Source: Prorocentrum cordatum (taxonomy: Eukaryota; Sar; Dinophyceae; Prorocentrales; Prorocentraceae). From it: a stretch of 64,000 nucleotides of DNA. Each line of letters opens with the position of its first letter. Within the stretch, counting starts at the first letter, position 1. The notes beneath the pieces are model-generated. The model saw nothing but the letters and a program-made list of their open reading frames with translations, did no database searches and was not told the DNA's origin. A program made the translations under genes and the position numbers. Of the stretch, positions 43,515-55,039 are shown piece after piece. The stretch spans positions 37,501-101,500 of the forward strand of contig CAUYUJ010015723.1 of assembly GCA_963575745.1 (NCBI GenBank), given 5' to 3'.

Positions 43515-44898
43515 CGCCCGTCGGCGGGCGGCTGGGAAGGGGCCGCTGCCAACTCGAGCCAAGGCGCCTGCGGGCGATGATTACAACGCAATAAGAGGAG
43601 GACGGCGCGGCTATCAGACAGTCCGTATTAAACGATCTCACGGGCAAGTTAAAGTTGAACAGGCAAGCGGCTGTAGTCTAGGCTGCTCCAGGGCAGTCCA
43701 CCGATTTGAGTAGGCCCGCGCTCCTTTCTCGAGTCCAAGCCGATCAATTTTGATCCTCCCTGTTGACAACAACCGCCCGTTCACTCCCCCATGCAAGTGG
43801 GAAGTCCGTGGGCTTTCTGGGGCCACGTTGAGAGCGTTCGATGTCATAGGATGTTTGCGATGCATCTTCGGGGGGCTTCGCCCATGCTAAGGATAGTCGG
43901 TTCCCCCGTATCCGACGCGGAGTCGGCGTGGACTCGGCGCAGATTCGGAGCTAATGCGGCGCGGATTTCACGCGGATGCCATGTGTATTCAACGTGGATC
44001 CGACACTCATTCGGCGCGATAACGGCAAGAGGGGACAAATAAGGTTCCGGAGTATGCAACATCGTGATGTCTCGTGATTTCCTTTTAATTTCTGCTCCCA
44101 CCTCTCAAGGAAAGCGTGCTTTACAAAGCAAATCAGCGCAGCTCTGCTCATCTGGGCGAGAAAAATACCGATCCGCGAGCGAGGGTGGGGTCGACGTGCC
44201 GGGCGGGAGCGAGGTCCCCCCTTGTCGTGGGTGCAAGACTGGCCATTTGACGACCTGGCTGCTCGGGAGGCATTCGCGGTTCGGTCGGTCCGGTGGCGTC
44301 GCAGTCGGTTGCGCTCGGTCGGTTTGGGTCTGGTCGATGGCGGTGCCGTTGCCGCGTCTCTGCGCCCTTCGAGGCTGCTTGCGGTTTGCTGATGTTGGTC
44401 CGTTTCGGCTTCGGGTGTAGAATCGGTTGGTGCTCGGAGTTGCCATCGCCGCGCACGGCCTTGCAAAATCTGTCAGGTGACGGCCTGGCTTTTCATGTTT
44501 TTTTCAATTCCGTGATGCAGAAGGGGGGTTCTGATTCCCTCCAGACGGGCTGTTTCTGACCCCACCCCGTGGTGAAACTCCTCAAACCTCTTCGCCGGAC
44601 CCGCCCCCCCCCGGCTCCAAGACAGCTCCAAGTCAGACCCCTGCCCAAATCAGACCCTCCCCACTTTCCTACGGAATTAATGGTGTGGTTTCTCGCGCAT
44701 GCCTGCATGCCCAGCGGCAGCGCTTGGCTGGGCGCAATCGGGGAACAGGAGAGGGGCCAGGCCCATCTCGTTGCCCCATGTCTTCTGTCGACGTGGAGCT
44801 CTTTTCAGACGCCGACATCCGAGTGTCCCAAGCACGGTGGAGCCGGACTGAACGTTTTTTGTCGATTATGGGCTCGACGAAGAATTGATATACCCCAC
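43515..44898. other. Region without recognisable gene
   Basis: Around 43900-44030, degenerate (G/C)GCGGA(T/C)TCGG(C/A)GC motifs recur. No gene is recognised. Confidence 0.4.
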
Positions 44899-45012
44899 AA
44901 TTGATTTGCGTAGAATCTGAGCAAGATGAATTGGATGTTCGAAGATCTGCGAACCTACTGTGACTTGCCGCCGTCGATTCGACGAGACAACCAATATTGG
45001 GGCAAATCAATT
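44899..45012. repeat. Short inverted repeat
   Basis: AATTGATTTGC (44899-44909) and GCAAATCAATT (45002-45012) are perfect 11-bp inverted repeats about 92 bp apart, with ACCCCAC / ATTGGGG just outside and inside. A small inverted-repeat element is possible. Confidence 0.5.
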
Positions 45013-46022
45013 ATGTAGTCGATCCCCTGCGCGAGTGTTCGCCAGAGCTCGTGCCAGGCTCTTCGGCACGATCTGATGCTGAGGGAGGGATTCTGAGGGA
45101 GGCATGTCCTGGACCCCTGAGGCTCTCCATGGGGCAAGTTTTTCTTCGCGAGCTGTGTCCTGACGGTTCCGGGGACCGGGAAGGGCCCCAGGAGGCCGAA
45201 TGCGGCGGCATCCGAAAACCGTGCTCTCTGTCAGGGCCACGTCTGATTATTGCGATAAGGTGCTGGACTGTGGTTCTGGTGGGGGAGATTCTGGATTTAC
45301 TGGACGTCAGGTTGGGTGCATCTCCCGAGAGTGTGTGTTGCCGGCGGTGGTTGCCTCGGATCACGGTTGATGTGGTCTTGCGATTACGACGATGAAAAGC
45401 GAATCGTCGTGTTCCGCCTATCCTTGCAAGCTCGCGGCCAAGCTTCACGCGTTGGTTCACGCATCGGGTTCGGGCCGGAGACGTTCGCCAGATTCTGGCC
45501 CATCGTTTCGTGAGTTCGGGCCGAGGAGGAGGAGGAGGAGGAGGAGGAGGAGGAGGAGGAGGAGGAGGAGAGGCCCGAGACTTGAACTACAACCCGCCAT
45601 CTGTCTCCCTTCAGGGTATCCTTCTCCCTTCCTTTTGATCCCCTGACCACAACAACTACCTCCTTCTCATCCTTGCGCTTCTCCTTCTCTTCTGTTTTTT
45701 TGTTCACCCTCCACATTCCCTCGCCGGAATTCCTCCTCTTTCGCTGCCTCCTCCTCTCCCTCCTCCTTCCCCCGGGGGGCTCCGTGGGTCTCCGGGGGTA
45801 TCCAGATGTCCGCGGAGGCTCCCGGAGGCACGCGGGGGCCTGATCCTCTGCTCTCGCTCCTCCAGCGGGCCCGCCCGACTCTCGGTCCTCGGAGCCTCCC
45901 CCCTGCGTCGCCTCGTGGAGGCCGTCCTGGCGCGCCCAGGTTCGGCGGCATCGGCAACATCCACGCGGTCCGCGACGCGTGGACCGCCATGGGCCAGGCC
46001 CCGGCCCAGAACCGCCTCGGAT
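45013..46022. other. Region without recognisable gene
   Basis: A + frame of about 130 codons (44997-45395) has mixed composition but no recognised motif. A GGA microsatellite lies at 45525-45571, and GC-rich sequence follows to 46022. Confidence 0.35.
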
Positions 46023-46150
46023 GAAGCCGGGCATGTCCCTCTGCAGTCGGATTTTGGACGGAAAAAATGATAGTCAACAAATGTTCAAAACGAGTCAACG
46101 GTGATAGAAAATTGTTCCCCATATTATGTTTTGATTCTTTGTGAATGCTT
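46023..46150 (+). mobile_element. MITE-A fragment (left part)
   Basis: TGAAGCCGGGCATGTCCCTC then TGCAGTCGGATTTTGGACGG starts at 46023, followed by the usual AT-rich interior. The right TIR is missing. Confidence 0.7.
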
Positions 46151-46312
46151 AACCTTGGCGGGGGGCACAGATCGGCTCGGCGGAGAGCGCACGGGCGTGG
46201 CGCGAGGGTGGGGGAAGAGGCGGGGCGGCTCTTCAGAAGGCGGGGGCGTTCTCGGGAAGCCATCCAGGCTTATGAGAAGCCTTCTTAGAATCGAAGGAGA
46301 AAAAACTGCATT

Positions 46313-46471
46313 AACATAAATTTGTGGCGCTCCGCGCGGATTTCTTGGATCCGCGCCAGGCCCCCCCGGCGGCGCCTCTGGCGTCGCCCTTGGCGCGCTC
46401 CGCGCCCCAGGGAGGGGGGTACAGCGCAGATCCAAGAAATCCGCGCTGAGCGCCAAAAGTTGATGTTTATG
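46313..46471. mobile_element. MITE-B, complete
   Basis: ACATAAATTTGTGGCGC then TCCGCGCGGATTTCTTGGAT at the left is inverted as ATCCAAGAAATCCGCGC then TGAGCGCCAAAAG...ATGTTTAT at the right. The interior CGGCGGCGCCTCTGGCG is GC-rich, as in the copy at 26961. Confidence 0.8.
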
Positions 46472-46476
46472 CCGTT

Positions 46477-47430
46477 TTGTCTTTTTCTTTAGAAGCATCC
46501 AGGCACTCCCAAGGAGGCCTTTGCCTCATCCGAAGCCATCCGCCTTTTGCAGAGGTCCGCCCCCTTGGGGCCATCCATCCCCTTGTGCCCGTCGGCGTCG
46601 CCGCGGACGTGGTCCGTTCGAGACAGAAGGTCACCTCCTCGACAGCGGCCGCTGTCGGCTTTCGGCAACGTTTGCTGTTGGACATCGTGCCTAATTATTG
46701 TCCGTACCCTCTGGGCGTGCCAGACATAGCTCTGTGTGAGGCTTATGCCGGAAGGGCATGCAACCATAATCAATGGTGTCATTCAGATTGGCGCCACAAT
46801 TTTTTTGGCCAACCTCAAAGAGAGAGTGTTGTTTGGCAAGGTTGGGGCAAGCGTGCATCAGAAGCAGGCTTCCTGCATGCCCCTGTCAACAAGGCCGACA
46901 GAGATTTTACCTGGCCGTGCGTCATGCCAACATTGTGGGACTCGATGTCGCACTCCCCGAGGGTAAGGAGTGCCCTCCAAATGATCGTTCCTTGCGCAGA
47001 TCGCATAGTTATCTTCGAGTCTGTTGACTCCAGCAGTGGCGAGGACAGAGCGACGAAATATTTTCATAAGACGAAGAGTCGGGCTTTGCGCTTGCCCCGA
47101 CAATCGCGTTGCAAAGCGCCGTGGACATTATGTTGCACCCAGCGCCGCGGCTCTTGAACGCCTCTACAACCATGTCGAACCCAAGGTAAGAGTAGAAGTG
47201 ATGTCTGCGTTGTTGATTGAGTGCCAGGTACACTGCCGATGCCAACACGTTGTGAGAGGCCATGCTGATGGTAGCGCTATGTTGTTCGTACACGTGCACC
47301 CTACCCTGAGCAGCCGACAGACAAGAGCCAAGAGGAGCAGCCCGTGTGCATCCTTTCACATATCTATTCATGAAGAGTGCAGGAACCACTGGCAGTGGCG
47401 AAAAGGCACCGTCAGAAGGACTCCACATTG
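46477..47430. other. Possible unrecognised coding region
   Basis: On + a frame of 227 codons (46477-47157) follows a pyrimidine tract and TTTAG, which could be an acceptor site. It includes YAGRACNHNQWCHSDWRHNF. On - a frame of 139 codons (47009-47428) includes LALNQQRRHHFYSYLGFDMV, which vaguely resembles the Y-x-x-LGF end of GNAT acetyltransferases. Base composition is less extreme than in the flanks. The strand cannot be chosen and no family is assigned. Confidence 0.3.
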
Positions 47431-49900
47431 CCAGACATTTGCGAGGATGGCTTGGGTGCGAAATTGACGCCTGCCGATCCCTGAAACTTCTGAGGCCTTT
47501 CTGGGGTCACGGCATGTGCAACTTCGGGCTGTCTTGGAGCCAATGGGGCAGTCTGGGGGCCCATGGCCTCAGGGGCTTCTTGCACTAAAGAGGGCGTGTT
47601 CGCTCGCTGACATGACTGCTCCAAAGCGCATGCGCGAGGCAGTTGCCAACACCTGCAAGACCGAGGTGGGCTCTTGGTGGAAGGACGTCGCCAACTCCGG
47701 CTGGTCCTCCGCTTATGCCAGGCAGTTTGCCCAGCGAATCTCGGTCGTCCTCCGCTTATGCCAGTCTCCGCCAGTGGTGTCTACTCCGTCGCCTCCCCAT
47801 GGGATCTCTCACTCCCTTCCCTGAGTATCTGGCTGGGTCTGCAAGAGGTTCGCCCAGTGGGCGCCTCGTGGGCGCCTCTTGCGCTGGCTGGGTCTGCCAG
47901 GAGTTCGACCGGTGGGCGCCTCGTGGGCGCCTCCTGCGCTGACTCGCGCTGCAGGGCGCACGCGTAGTTTTCGCGACTGGGACCAGCCTGCGTACATCCT
48001 CCATGCAGTAGAAGATTGACTGCACCACCCTCGCCCCCTGTGGTCAATAGCCCCCCTTTCGCACTGCAATGTGCATATGATTCTGCCCCATAGTTCGTTT
48101 TCTACACGAATGCATACCATCCCAGCCCAAGCAGTACCGACCCCCCCCCCCTCATCCCTGTCAAATACTACCATGTGTACACACTCGTTTACCTCAAAAT
48201 AATCATGTTCCAAGACTCCCTTGCAAGACAAATACAAAGTCCGCACTCGCGCACATGCCATAATCATCGCTGAAAATCATATACCGTACGGGTCACTCGC
48301 CTGCGCGGGCCGCGTGCTGCGCATGTCGAAATTCTTCCAACATCTCTTCGGCGACACATGGACATCATCATCGTTATCGGCGTTACCAGCATTGGCGCCG
48401 TCATCGGCCCTGCCGTCGCCCTCGTCATCATCGCCACCACCGTCGTTGCCATCATCATGTTTGCCGCCATTATCGACGTCATCATGCGTTTGCGCCCGCT
48501 CGAACCACCGACCCGCATTGAGGTGCCCGCGCGCCAGCGCGGCCTGTGACGCGCGCTGGGACGCCGCCATCGGTTAGCGCCATCGCGGCCGCATCGTCTG
48601 CGTCAACCCAGCTGCCCGCATTGCGCGCGAGCTTGCGCGCGCCAGCGCGGCCGCAGAGATGCGCCGGCCATGGCCAAGCAGTCATCGCAATCGCCGCCGC
48701 ATGGCTCGACATCGTCTTCATTACCGGCTTCGTTGCCCCTGATGAGAGCGTGCCAGCCAAGTTACGCGTTGGTTGGTGGGATGTTCGCACGAGCGTGGGA
48801 AGGTGGTCACGCGCAATTCATCATAGCCACTTGCATCACATGTCACCCTTCTCTTGAAATAGATTCGGTTCTACCCTCCCTCCACACCAAGGCCTGGATT
48901 ATTCCCCCCCTCCGCGTATTTATTTTATCCTATTTGCTTTGCACGATCGTTCATCCGAACATTTAAATCAGCATGCCAGCCAGGCCGGCGGGTATCGACC
49001 CCCCAGCCCCCGCCACCATTCGAAAGAACACAACACGGTGCACGTGCGCTGATCAGATAACTTCATTTGCCGAATAATTTCTTGGAGCAGTGACATGGGA
49101 TGCGGGGCACATGCGCACGCCGCCGCGCGCATGTCAACAGCAGTTAACAGTAATTGGTTGTTCAACCATGCCAGGACATACCTACTTGAGAGCCAATACA
49201 CACCATCGGTTCTTTGGCAAAAGGCTGCCATAATTGTGCGGTCGCACACTCGCCGAGACCGCAAGGAGACCGTAGTCGGTTTTTCTTCACACTCTGTTTG
49301 AGTGCACCCATGCTGGCCATTCGCGCGCGCGAATGTCGAAAACGTTCAACCATCGCGCGTCCGCCAACTCTGGCGAACAACAGCCACACGCGCTGGTCTC
49401 TGCGCGCGCATGTCTGAATTGCTCCAGGACCTGTGTCTCCTCATCGTTTCAGCACAGAGGTGTTCAGAGACATACAGTGGGGACGCGCATCAAGAGACCA
49501 AGTGCTTTTCGTCAGGACACCCTGGGTTTCTTCGCTCCGTGCGCTGCGCGTGACTTCCCGCGGCCATTGAAGAAGTTTGTGCGTTTAGGGTGCTCTGGGC
49601 TCCATCAAGTGTGCATCTCGCGCTTTCGGGATGCAGGCCTGGGTTATTGCGAGGGTTTCTTGCGGCCGCGCCCGCAGCGCACGGAACTCAAAGGCTTTTC
49701 AATACAATTCAATTCGAATATTTGGATCTTTGCGGGCACATTTTTTGCATCTTCTCCATTAAAACATCCGCCATGGCCATCATCAACCTCACCATCATCG
49801 CCATCATTCATTATCGCCGTCGTCATTATCGTAACCGCCGCCGTCACCATCGCCGTTGTCGATGCCATAGCCCTCATCAATGTTACGCGTGCTAGCATTT
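47431..49900. other. Long region without recognisable gene
   Basis: It includes a 60-bp tandem duplication (CTGGCTGGGTCTGC...GTGGGCGCCTCGTGGGCGCC, 47830-47941), duplicated GTCCTCCGCTTATGCCA (47704, 47749), and imperfect ATC-rich sequence (48355-48485) whose hydrophobic frames are repeat-derived. Nothing else is recognised. Confidence 0.4.
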
Positions 49901-49917
49901 CCCCACCATCGTCGCCA

Positions 49918-49922
49918 GCACT

Positions 49923-49981
<59 letters not shown>

Positions 49982-50165
49982 TATCGCCCGCGTCATCGTT
50001 GACGCCGTTGTCATCATCATCATCAGCATCACCATCATCATCATCATCATCAGCAGAAGACTTCACCATCATCGTCATCATCATCATCATCATCGTCATC
50101 ACCATCATCATCTTCAGCATCATCATCATCACCATCAGCTTCATCGCCGTCGTCGCCGTCGTCAC
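49918..50165 (+). repeat. (ATC)n microsatellite
   Basis: Pure ATC at 49920-49982, then imperfect ATC/ACC to 50165. Polyserine and poly-Asp frames are artefacts. Confidence 0.95.
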
Positions 50166-51300
50166 CGCACCCTCCCCATCACCACTGGCACCATCGGCTT
50201 CATCAGCGTCATCACCATTGCAATCGCCGACGACGTTGGCGCCGCGGCTGCTACGACCGCAAGCATCACTTCGCGAGCTGCAGGGCGGACTGGTCCGCGC
50301 TGTTGAGTTCCACGCGCCCGTGTTTTCGTAGAAACCATCGCTAGAGGAGGTGTGCAAATAAGCTGTGGATGAGAGAGTGGGGCGCTCGCACGCTCAGCGG
50401 AGTTGACGTGTTCAAGTTCTTCGTACTCAGTTGCGCCACATAGTTCGTACCACATAGCATGCACACCACTTAGCGCCCGACATTGACATCGCTAAGCTCA
50501 GGCTCGTATTTATATATATGTGCACATGTATGCATACATTCATGTACACGTGTGCACAACAACATACACAACATCATTACCTACTGGACGTGGAGCAACA
50601 GCTGTTGCTGAAACAGTTTCACGGGATGTGTTGCGACGGCCTTGCCATGAAGCCGACACGAAGACGATCACATGAGACATTATCATAATATGGTTGGGTC
50701 ATCCCTAAATTATCCGCGGGTTCGGTTTGGCAAAGAATACGTAAACCCGCGCACGCTTCTGTGCCCGCAAACGTCGACGTTCCTTGTCAAATCGCGAGGG
50801 GTGCCGCCGAACTCGGTTGCTCAGAGCTCGGTCGATGTTCGAGAGTCGGCCAGTATCTCCGAAAGTTCCAAGCATTCAGGGCAGGAGGGGATCCGTTGCT
50901 TGCTTGCGACATGAGTTTGCGTGCGAGAAAGCACACGCGATAGATAAGGTACGACCTCATGGCCACAATCTTGCGGTGCGCGCACATGGTGATTGAGGCT
51001 TTGGACTCTGATTCAATGTTGTGGCAGGGTTGTGCAGTTTTGTTGCAACATGTCTGGTACCATGGCCCGCTGAGACAGAGATTGCCTCATTCATACTCCT
51101 GCCTTTGTTTCCTCGTTCCCTTCGTGCCTTGACGCAGGCTGTTCCTCGGCCCTTTATTGCGTGTCCATCCGTGGCAGATCCATCACTTGCAGGCAGGCCA
51201 GCATTGCGTAGTGCCTCTGCACTGTACGCTCACGGCCTCGCAGAGTAAATGCCACTGCCAGCTTAACATACCTGTCCAGTTCGTGGATAATTTACCAGGT
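50166..51300. other. Region without recognisable gene
   Basis: It contains a short AT-rich (TATATATG) stretch near 50513. CATAATATGGTTGGGTC at 50684-50700 resembles a GSE terminus but has no adjacent monomer. Confidence 0.4.
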
Positions 51301-51302
51301 TA

Positions 51303-51477
51303 CAGTCGGGGCCCTGAACAAGGAACCCTTTTCGTTGGGAAGGGGCTCCGCGTTCCTTAAGTGTTTGCAGCTTGCCTCAGGCTTTCCTTATGTTTTCGAC
51401 AGGAAATCGAAGGTTAACTCATGGAAAAAAGGGGCCTCGTTCCTTATTTAGGGTTCCTTAGGTCAAGCCCCCGACTG
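51303..51477. mobile_element. MITE-C, Tc1/mariner-like ends
   Basis: CAGTCGGGGCCCTGAACAAG then GAACCC at the left is inverted as GGGTTCCTTAGGTCAAGC then CCCCGACTG at the right (about 30 bp, imperfect). TA flanks both ends (51301-51302 and 51478-51479). TA target duplication with CAGT-starting ends is typical of Tc1/mariner elements. A second inner pair (GGTTAACTC side, TTCCTTA) is also present. No coding capacity. Confidence 0.75.
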
Positions 51478-51769
51478 TACTGAGTGCCAATTCGGTTGCG
51501 ATATTTCTTCAGGCAATGTCTTTCTTCAACGCAGAGATCTGGCGGCGCGAAAATGCATGTGATGTCGTGGACGCTCCTGAAGGCGAAAGGCGAGAGTGAC
51601 ACAAACGTAGAGCAAGGTTAGTATTTCTTACGCGTGTGATCTCTCCAACCGATCCCCAGGGACCCCCGGACGACCACAAACGCCTCCAATATGGCACCAC
51701 GAGGGGTCCGTAGCCGTTGTGGTTCAAGCGCGGCAGCTCGTACGTGTGCCCCAGGACCCCCAGCCATCG

Positions 51770-52496
51770 ATTTTGGCACATCCCTCACACGCTTCGTGGC
51801 CGCATAGGGAGCTCCACCGAAGGTCCCAGTGGCACCGTTCGCATGCGTCCGGGCACGCATGTCGCCGAACCCCTCACACGTTTCGTGGCCCCATTGGTAG
51901 CTCGTCCGAAGATCCCAGAGGCACCGTTCGCGTGCGTCCCCGCCATCCAGTCCACTACACCTCTCACACGTCTCGCGGCCCCATATGAAGCTACACCGAA
52001 GGTCCCAGTGGCACCGTTCTCATGTGTCCCCACCACCCTTTTTGGCACACCCCTCAAACGTTTCGTGGCCCACGAGGGAGTTGCACCGAAGGTCCCAGTG
52101 GCACCGTTCGCATGCGTCCCCACCACCCATTTCGGCACACCCCTCACACGCTTCGTGGCCCCATATGGAGCTCTACCGAAGGTCCCAGTGGCACCGTTCT
52201 CATGCGTCCCCGTCACCCAGTCCACTACACCTGTCACACGTTTCGCGGCCCCTTTGAGAGCTCGTCCGAAGATCCCAGTGCCACCGTTCGCGTGCGTCCC
52301 CGCCACCCATTTCGGCGCACCCTTCACACGTCTCGTGGCCCCAGAGGGAGTTGCACCGAAGGTCCCAGTGGCACCGTTCGCATGCGCCCCCGCCACCCAT
52401 TTCGGCACACCCCTCACACGCTTCGTGGCCCCATAGAGAGCTCTACCGAAGGTCCCAGTGGCACCGTTCGCAGGCGTCCTGGCCACGCATGTCGGT
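51770..52496 (-). repeat. GSE satellite array, copy 11 (no termini)
   Basis: About eight monomers of 85-95 bp with GAAGGTCCCAGTGGCACCG then TTCGCATGCGTCC. Two monomer types alternate: one with CACCCATTTCGGCACACCCC, one with CCAGTCCACTACACCTCTC. A three-monomer higher-order pattern is suggested, since similar variants recur about 270 bp apart (51900, 52200). Confidence 0.85.
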
Positions 52497-52599
52497 AACC
52501 GCGAAGAGCATTAAAACAAAAAACCGCAACAGTGGGAAACTAAGTATTTCTCCGGCGACCTTATTGACGGACTGGGGCCCTGACAACGGAAACTAATTA

Positions 52600-52735
52600 T
52601 TTTTTCCCGCCGCCGCCGTTGACGACAACACCGACGACGACGAGGAGGAAGAGGAGGCGGAGGAGGAGGAGGAGGAGGAGGAGGAGGAGGAGGAGGAGGA
52701 GGGAGGAGGGGGGAGGAGGGACGGAGGGAGGGGGG
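52600..52735 (+). repeat. (GAC)n and (GGA)n microsatellite
   Basis: Short GAC run (52618-52640) followed by GGA repeats to about 52730. Confidence 0.9.
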
Positions 52736-52797
52736 TCTCTCGGGATCTCTGCGTCCCCCTCAGGGCGTCTCCCCTGAAGGCCCTTTTTCTCAAAGGA

Positions 52798-53060
52798 TCA
52801 TTGCTCTGAAAACTTTTACCCGACGCCCTGAAACTCTCAGAGGCTCATTGCTCTGAAAGTCATAGATCTGAAACTTTCACTGCTCTGAAACTCTCACTGC
52901 TCTGAAACTCATTCCTCTGGAACTCATTGCTCTGAAACGCATTGCTCTGAAGCTCGTTGCGCTGAAACTCATTGCTCTGGAACTCATTGCTCTGAAACTC
53001 ATTGCTCGAGAAACTTTCTCAAGGGCTCATTGCTCTGAAGCTTTCATTCTGAAAGCGCAA
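52798..53060 (+). repeat. 15-bp minisatellite (CTCATTGCTCTGAAA)
   Basis: About 15 units, many exact, with variants CTCATTCCTCTGGAA and GCATTGCTCTGAAG. Irregular at both ends. Confidence 0.9.
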
Positions 53061-53099
53061 GGGCTCACAACACTCTCACGAAATACATGCCAAGTAGCT

Positions 53100-54060
53100 C
53101 TGTTCCTTCTCCTCCTTCTCCTCCTCCTCCTCGTCCTCCTCCTTTTCCTTCTCCTCCTCCTCCGACACTTCGATTATTATTGCAAGCCGTCATACGAGCC
53201 AGCTCGAAATTCCTTTCGCGTGGAGGATAGCTCCTGGGCATTGTCCGATGGGGGAAATAACCGTCCACCATTATTCAGCACGGCGCGCATTAGTGGGAAA
53301 CTAATTCCGCCTCCTCATCCTCCTCCTCCCTCCTCTTCCTCCTCCTCCTCCTCCTCCGTAGTTCCTCCTCCACCTCCTCCTCCTCCTCTTCCTCTTCCTA
53401 CTCCTCCTCCTCCCCCTGCTCCTCCACCTGTTCCTTCTCTTCCTCTTCCTCCTTCCCCCCCTTCTTCGACGCATCGATTCGTATTGCAAACCTTCCTACG
53501 AACAAGCTCGAAACTCCTTTCGCGTGGAGGGTAGCCCAGGAGGCATTTTCCGATGGGAGAAATACCCGTCCACCATTATTCAGCACGGCGCGCATCAGTG
53601 GGAAACCAACCATTCTTCCTCCTTCTCCTTCTCCTCCTCCTCCTCCTCCTCCTTCCCCCTCCTCCTCTTCCTCCTCCTCCTACTCCTCTTCCTCCTTAGT
53701 TTCTCCTCCTCCTCCTCCTCCTCTTCCTACTTCTCCACCTTCTCCTTCTCCTTCTCTTCCCCCTTCCCCTCGTTCTCCGATGCATAGATTATTGTTGCAA
53801 ACCTTCTACGACCAAGCTCGAAATTCTTGTCGCGTGGAGGGTAGCCCAGGAGGCATTGTCCGATGAGAGAAATCAGCGTCCACCATTATTCGGCACGGCG
53901 CACATTAGTGGGACATGGATTCCTCCTCCTCCTTCTCCTCCCCTTCCTGCCCCTGCTCCTCTTCCTCCTCCATCTCCACCTCCTCCTCCTTTTCCTTATC
54001 CTCCTCCTCCTCCTCCTTCTCCTCCTCCTCCTCCGTTATGCCTCGCCAGCGCTTGCAAGA
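53100..54060 (+). repeat. Modular tandem array: about 150-bp unit plus CTC microsatellite, three copies
   Basis: Modules start near 53171, 53471 and 53781. Each has ATT(G/A)CAAACCTTC(C)TACGA, AAGCTCGAAA(C/T)TC, GTCGCGTGGAGGGTAGC, GTCCACCATTATTC(A/G)GCAC and ATTAGTGGGA, followed by 130-160 bp of CTC repeat. The spacing is about 300 bp. It is the same design as the unrelated array at 10140. Confidence 0.88.
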
Positions 54061-54207
54061 AAGCTTCTTGTCCCTAGCGAAAGGAAGGGCAAGAGGAGGA
54101 GGAGGAGGAGGAGGAGGAGGAGGAGGAGGAGGAGGAGGGAGGAGGGAGGGCCAGTTTATTCACCGCCGAGAGCTCCAAGGGGGGGTCAAAACTATAGACT
54201 TCTAGAG

Positions 54208-54986
54208 GTTACACCCCGCACACGTTCCGAGGCCCCGTAAATTACGCCCAAGGTCCCGGTGACACCGTTCGCATGCGTCGGTTCGCATGCGCCCCCGCCA
54301 CCCACCCATGTAGGGACACCCCTCGCACGTTTCGTGGCCCGTTACGAAGCTCCACCACTGGCCCCAGTGGCGCCTCTCGCATGCGCCCCCACCACCCATC
54401 ACGGCAAAGCGTCACATCTCTCGCACGTCTTGTGGCCCCACAAGGAGTTCCCAGGCGCGCCCAAGCACGCCCAAACGTTCCTTGGCGCTTCCAAACGTTC
54501 CCACGCGCTCCCAAGCTCCGCCGCTTTCCAGGCGTTCCCAAGCGCTTTCAGACGCTCCCAGGCGCTTCCCGAGCGCACCCAGGCGCTTCCAGGTGCCCCC
54601 AAGGGCCCCCAGGCGCTCCCAAGCGATTACAAGCGCTCCCAGGCGCTCCCAGGCACTTCCAGGCGCTCTCAAGCCAGGTGCTCCCAAGCGTGCCCAGGCG
54701 CCCTCCAGGCGCTCCCACAAGCGCTCCCAGGCGCTCCACCGAAGGCCCCAGCGGCTGTGAGCACATGCGTCTTCCCCGACGCATTTCGGCATGCCCCTCG
54801 CGCGTTTCGTGGCCTGCCCCTTGGGAGCTCCAACGAAGGCCTCGCGGCGATGTCCACATGCGCCCCCCCGCTCTCATGCCGGCATACCCTGCACACGTCC
54901 CGTGGCCCCATTTGGAATTCCCCCTCCTTCGTCCCACCTGCCTTGAGGTACTGACAATTCCATGTGGTTGGGCCGTTCGCCTGGAT
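54208..54986 (-). repeat. GSE copy 12, expanded internally by a 10-bp array
   Basis: Monomers at 54208-54440 and 54737-54920 flank a GCGCTCCCAG decamer array. The terminus GGTACTGACAATTCCATGTG then GTTGGGCCGTTCGCCTGGAT ends near 54986. The other terminus is not seen; a GGA tract (54088-54140) lies outside. The decamer array begins where monomer sequence CAAGGAGTTCCCAGGCGC appears to have expanded. Confidence 0.75.
54444..54735 (+). repeat. GCGCTCCCAG 10-bp minisatellite
   Basis: About 29 decamers (GCGCTTCCAG, GCGCTCCCAA). Reverse-strand frames of repeating Gly-Ala-Trp-Glu-Arg-Leu are artefacts. Confidence 0.9.
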
Positions 54987-55039
54987 ATGTTTTGGACAGG
55001 GTGATGGGCTTGCGCGCAGCAGGCAATATGCGAGCACCC

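Noticed and set aside
48358-48549. Small hydrophobic membrane protein (63 codons)
   Set aside because: The Ile/Val-rich frame derives from imperfect ATC repeats, and other phases are equally open.
50684-50740. A further GSE terminus (ATATGGTTGGGTC)
   Set aside because: Only about 13 bases match, the continuation TCATCCCTAAATTATCC diverges, and no monomer lies next to it.
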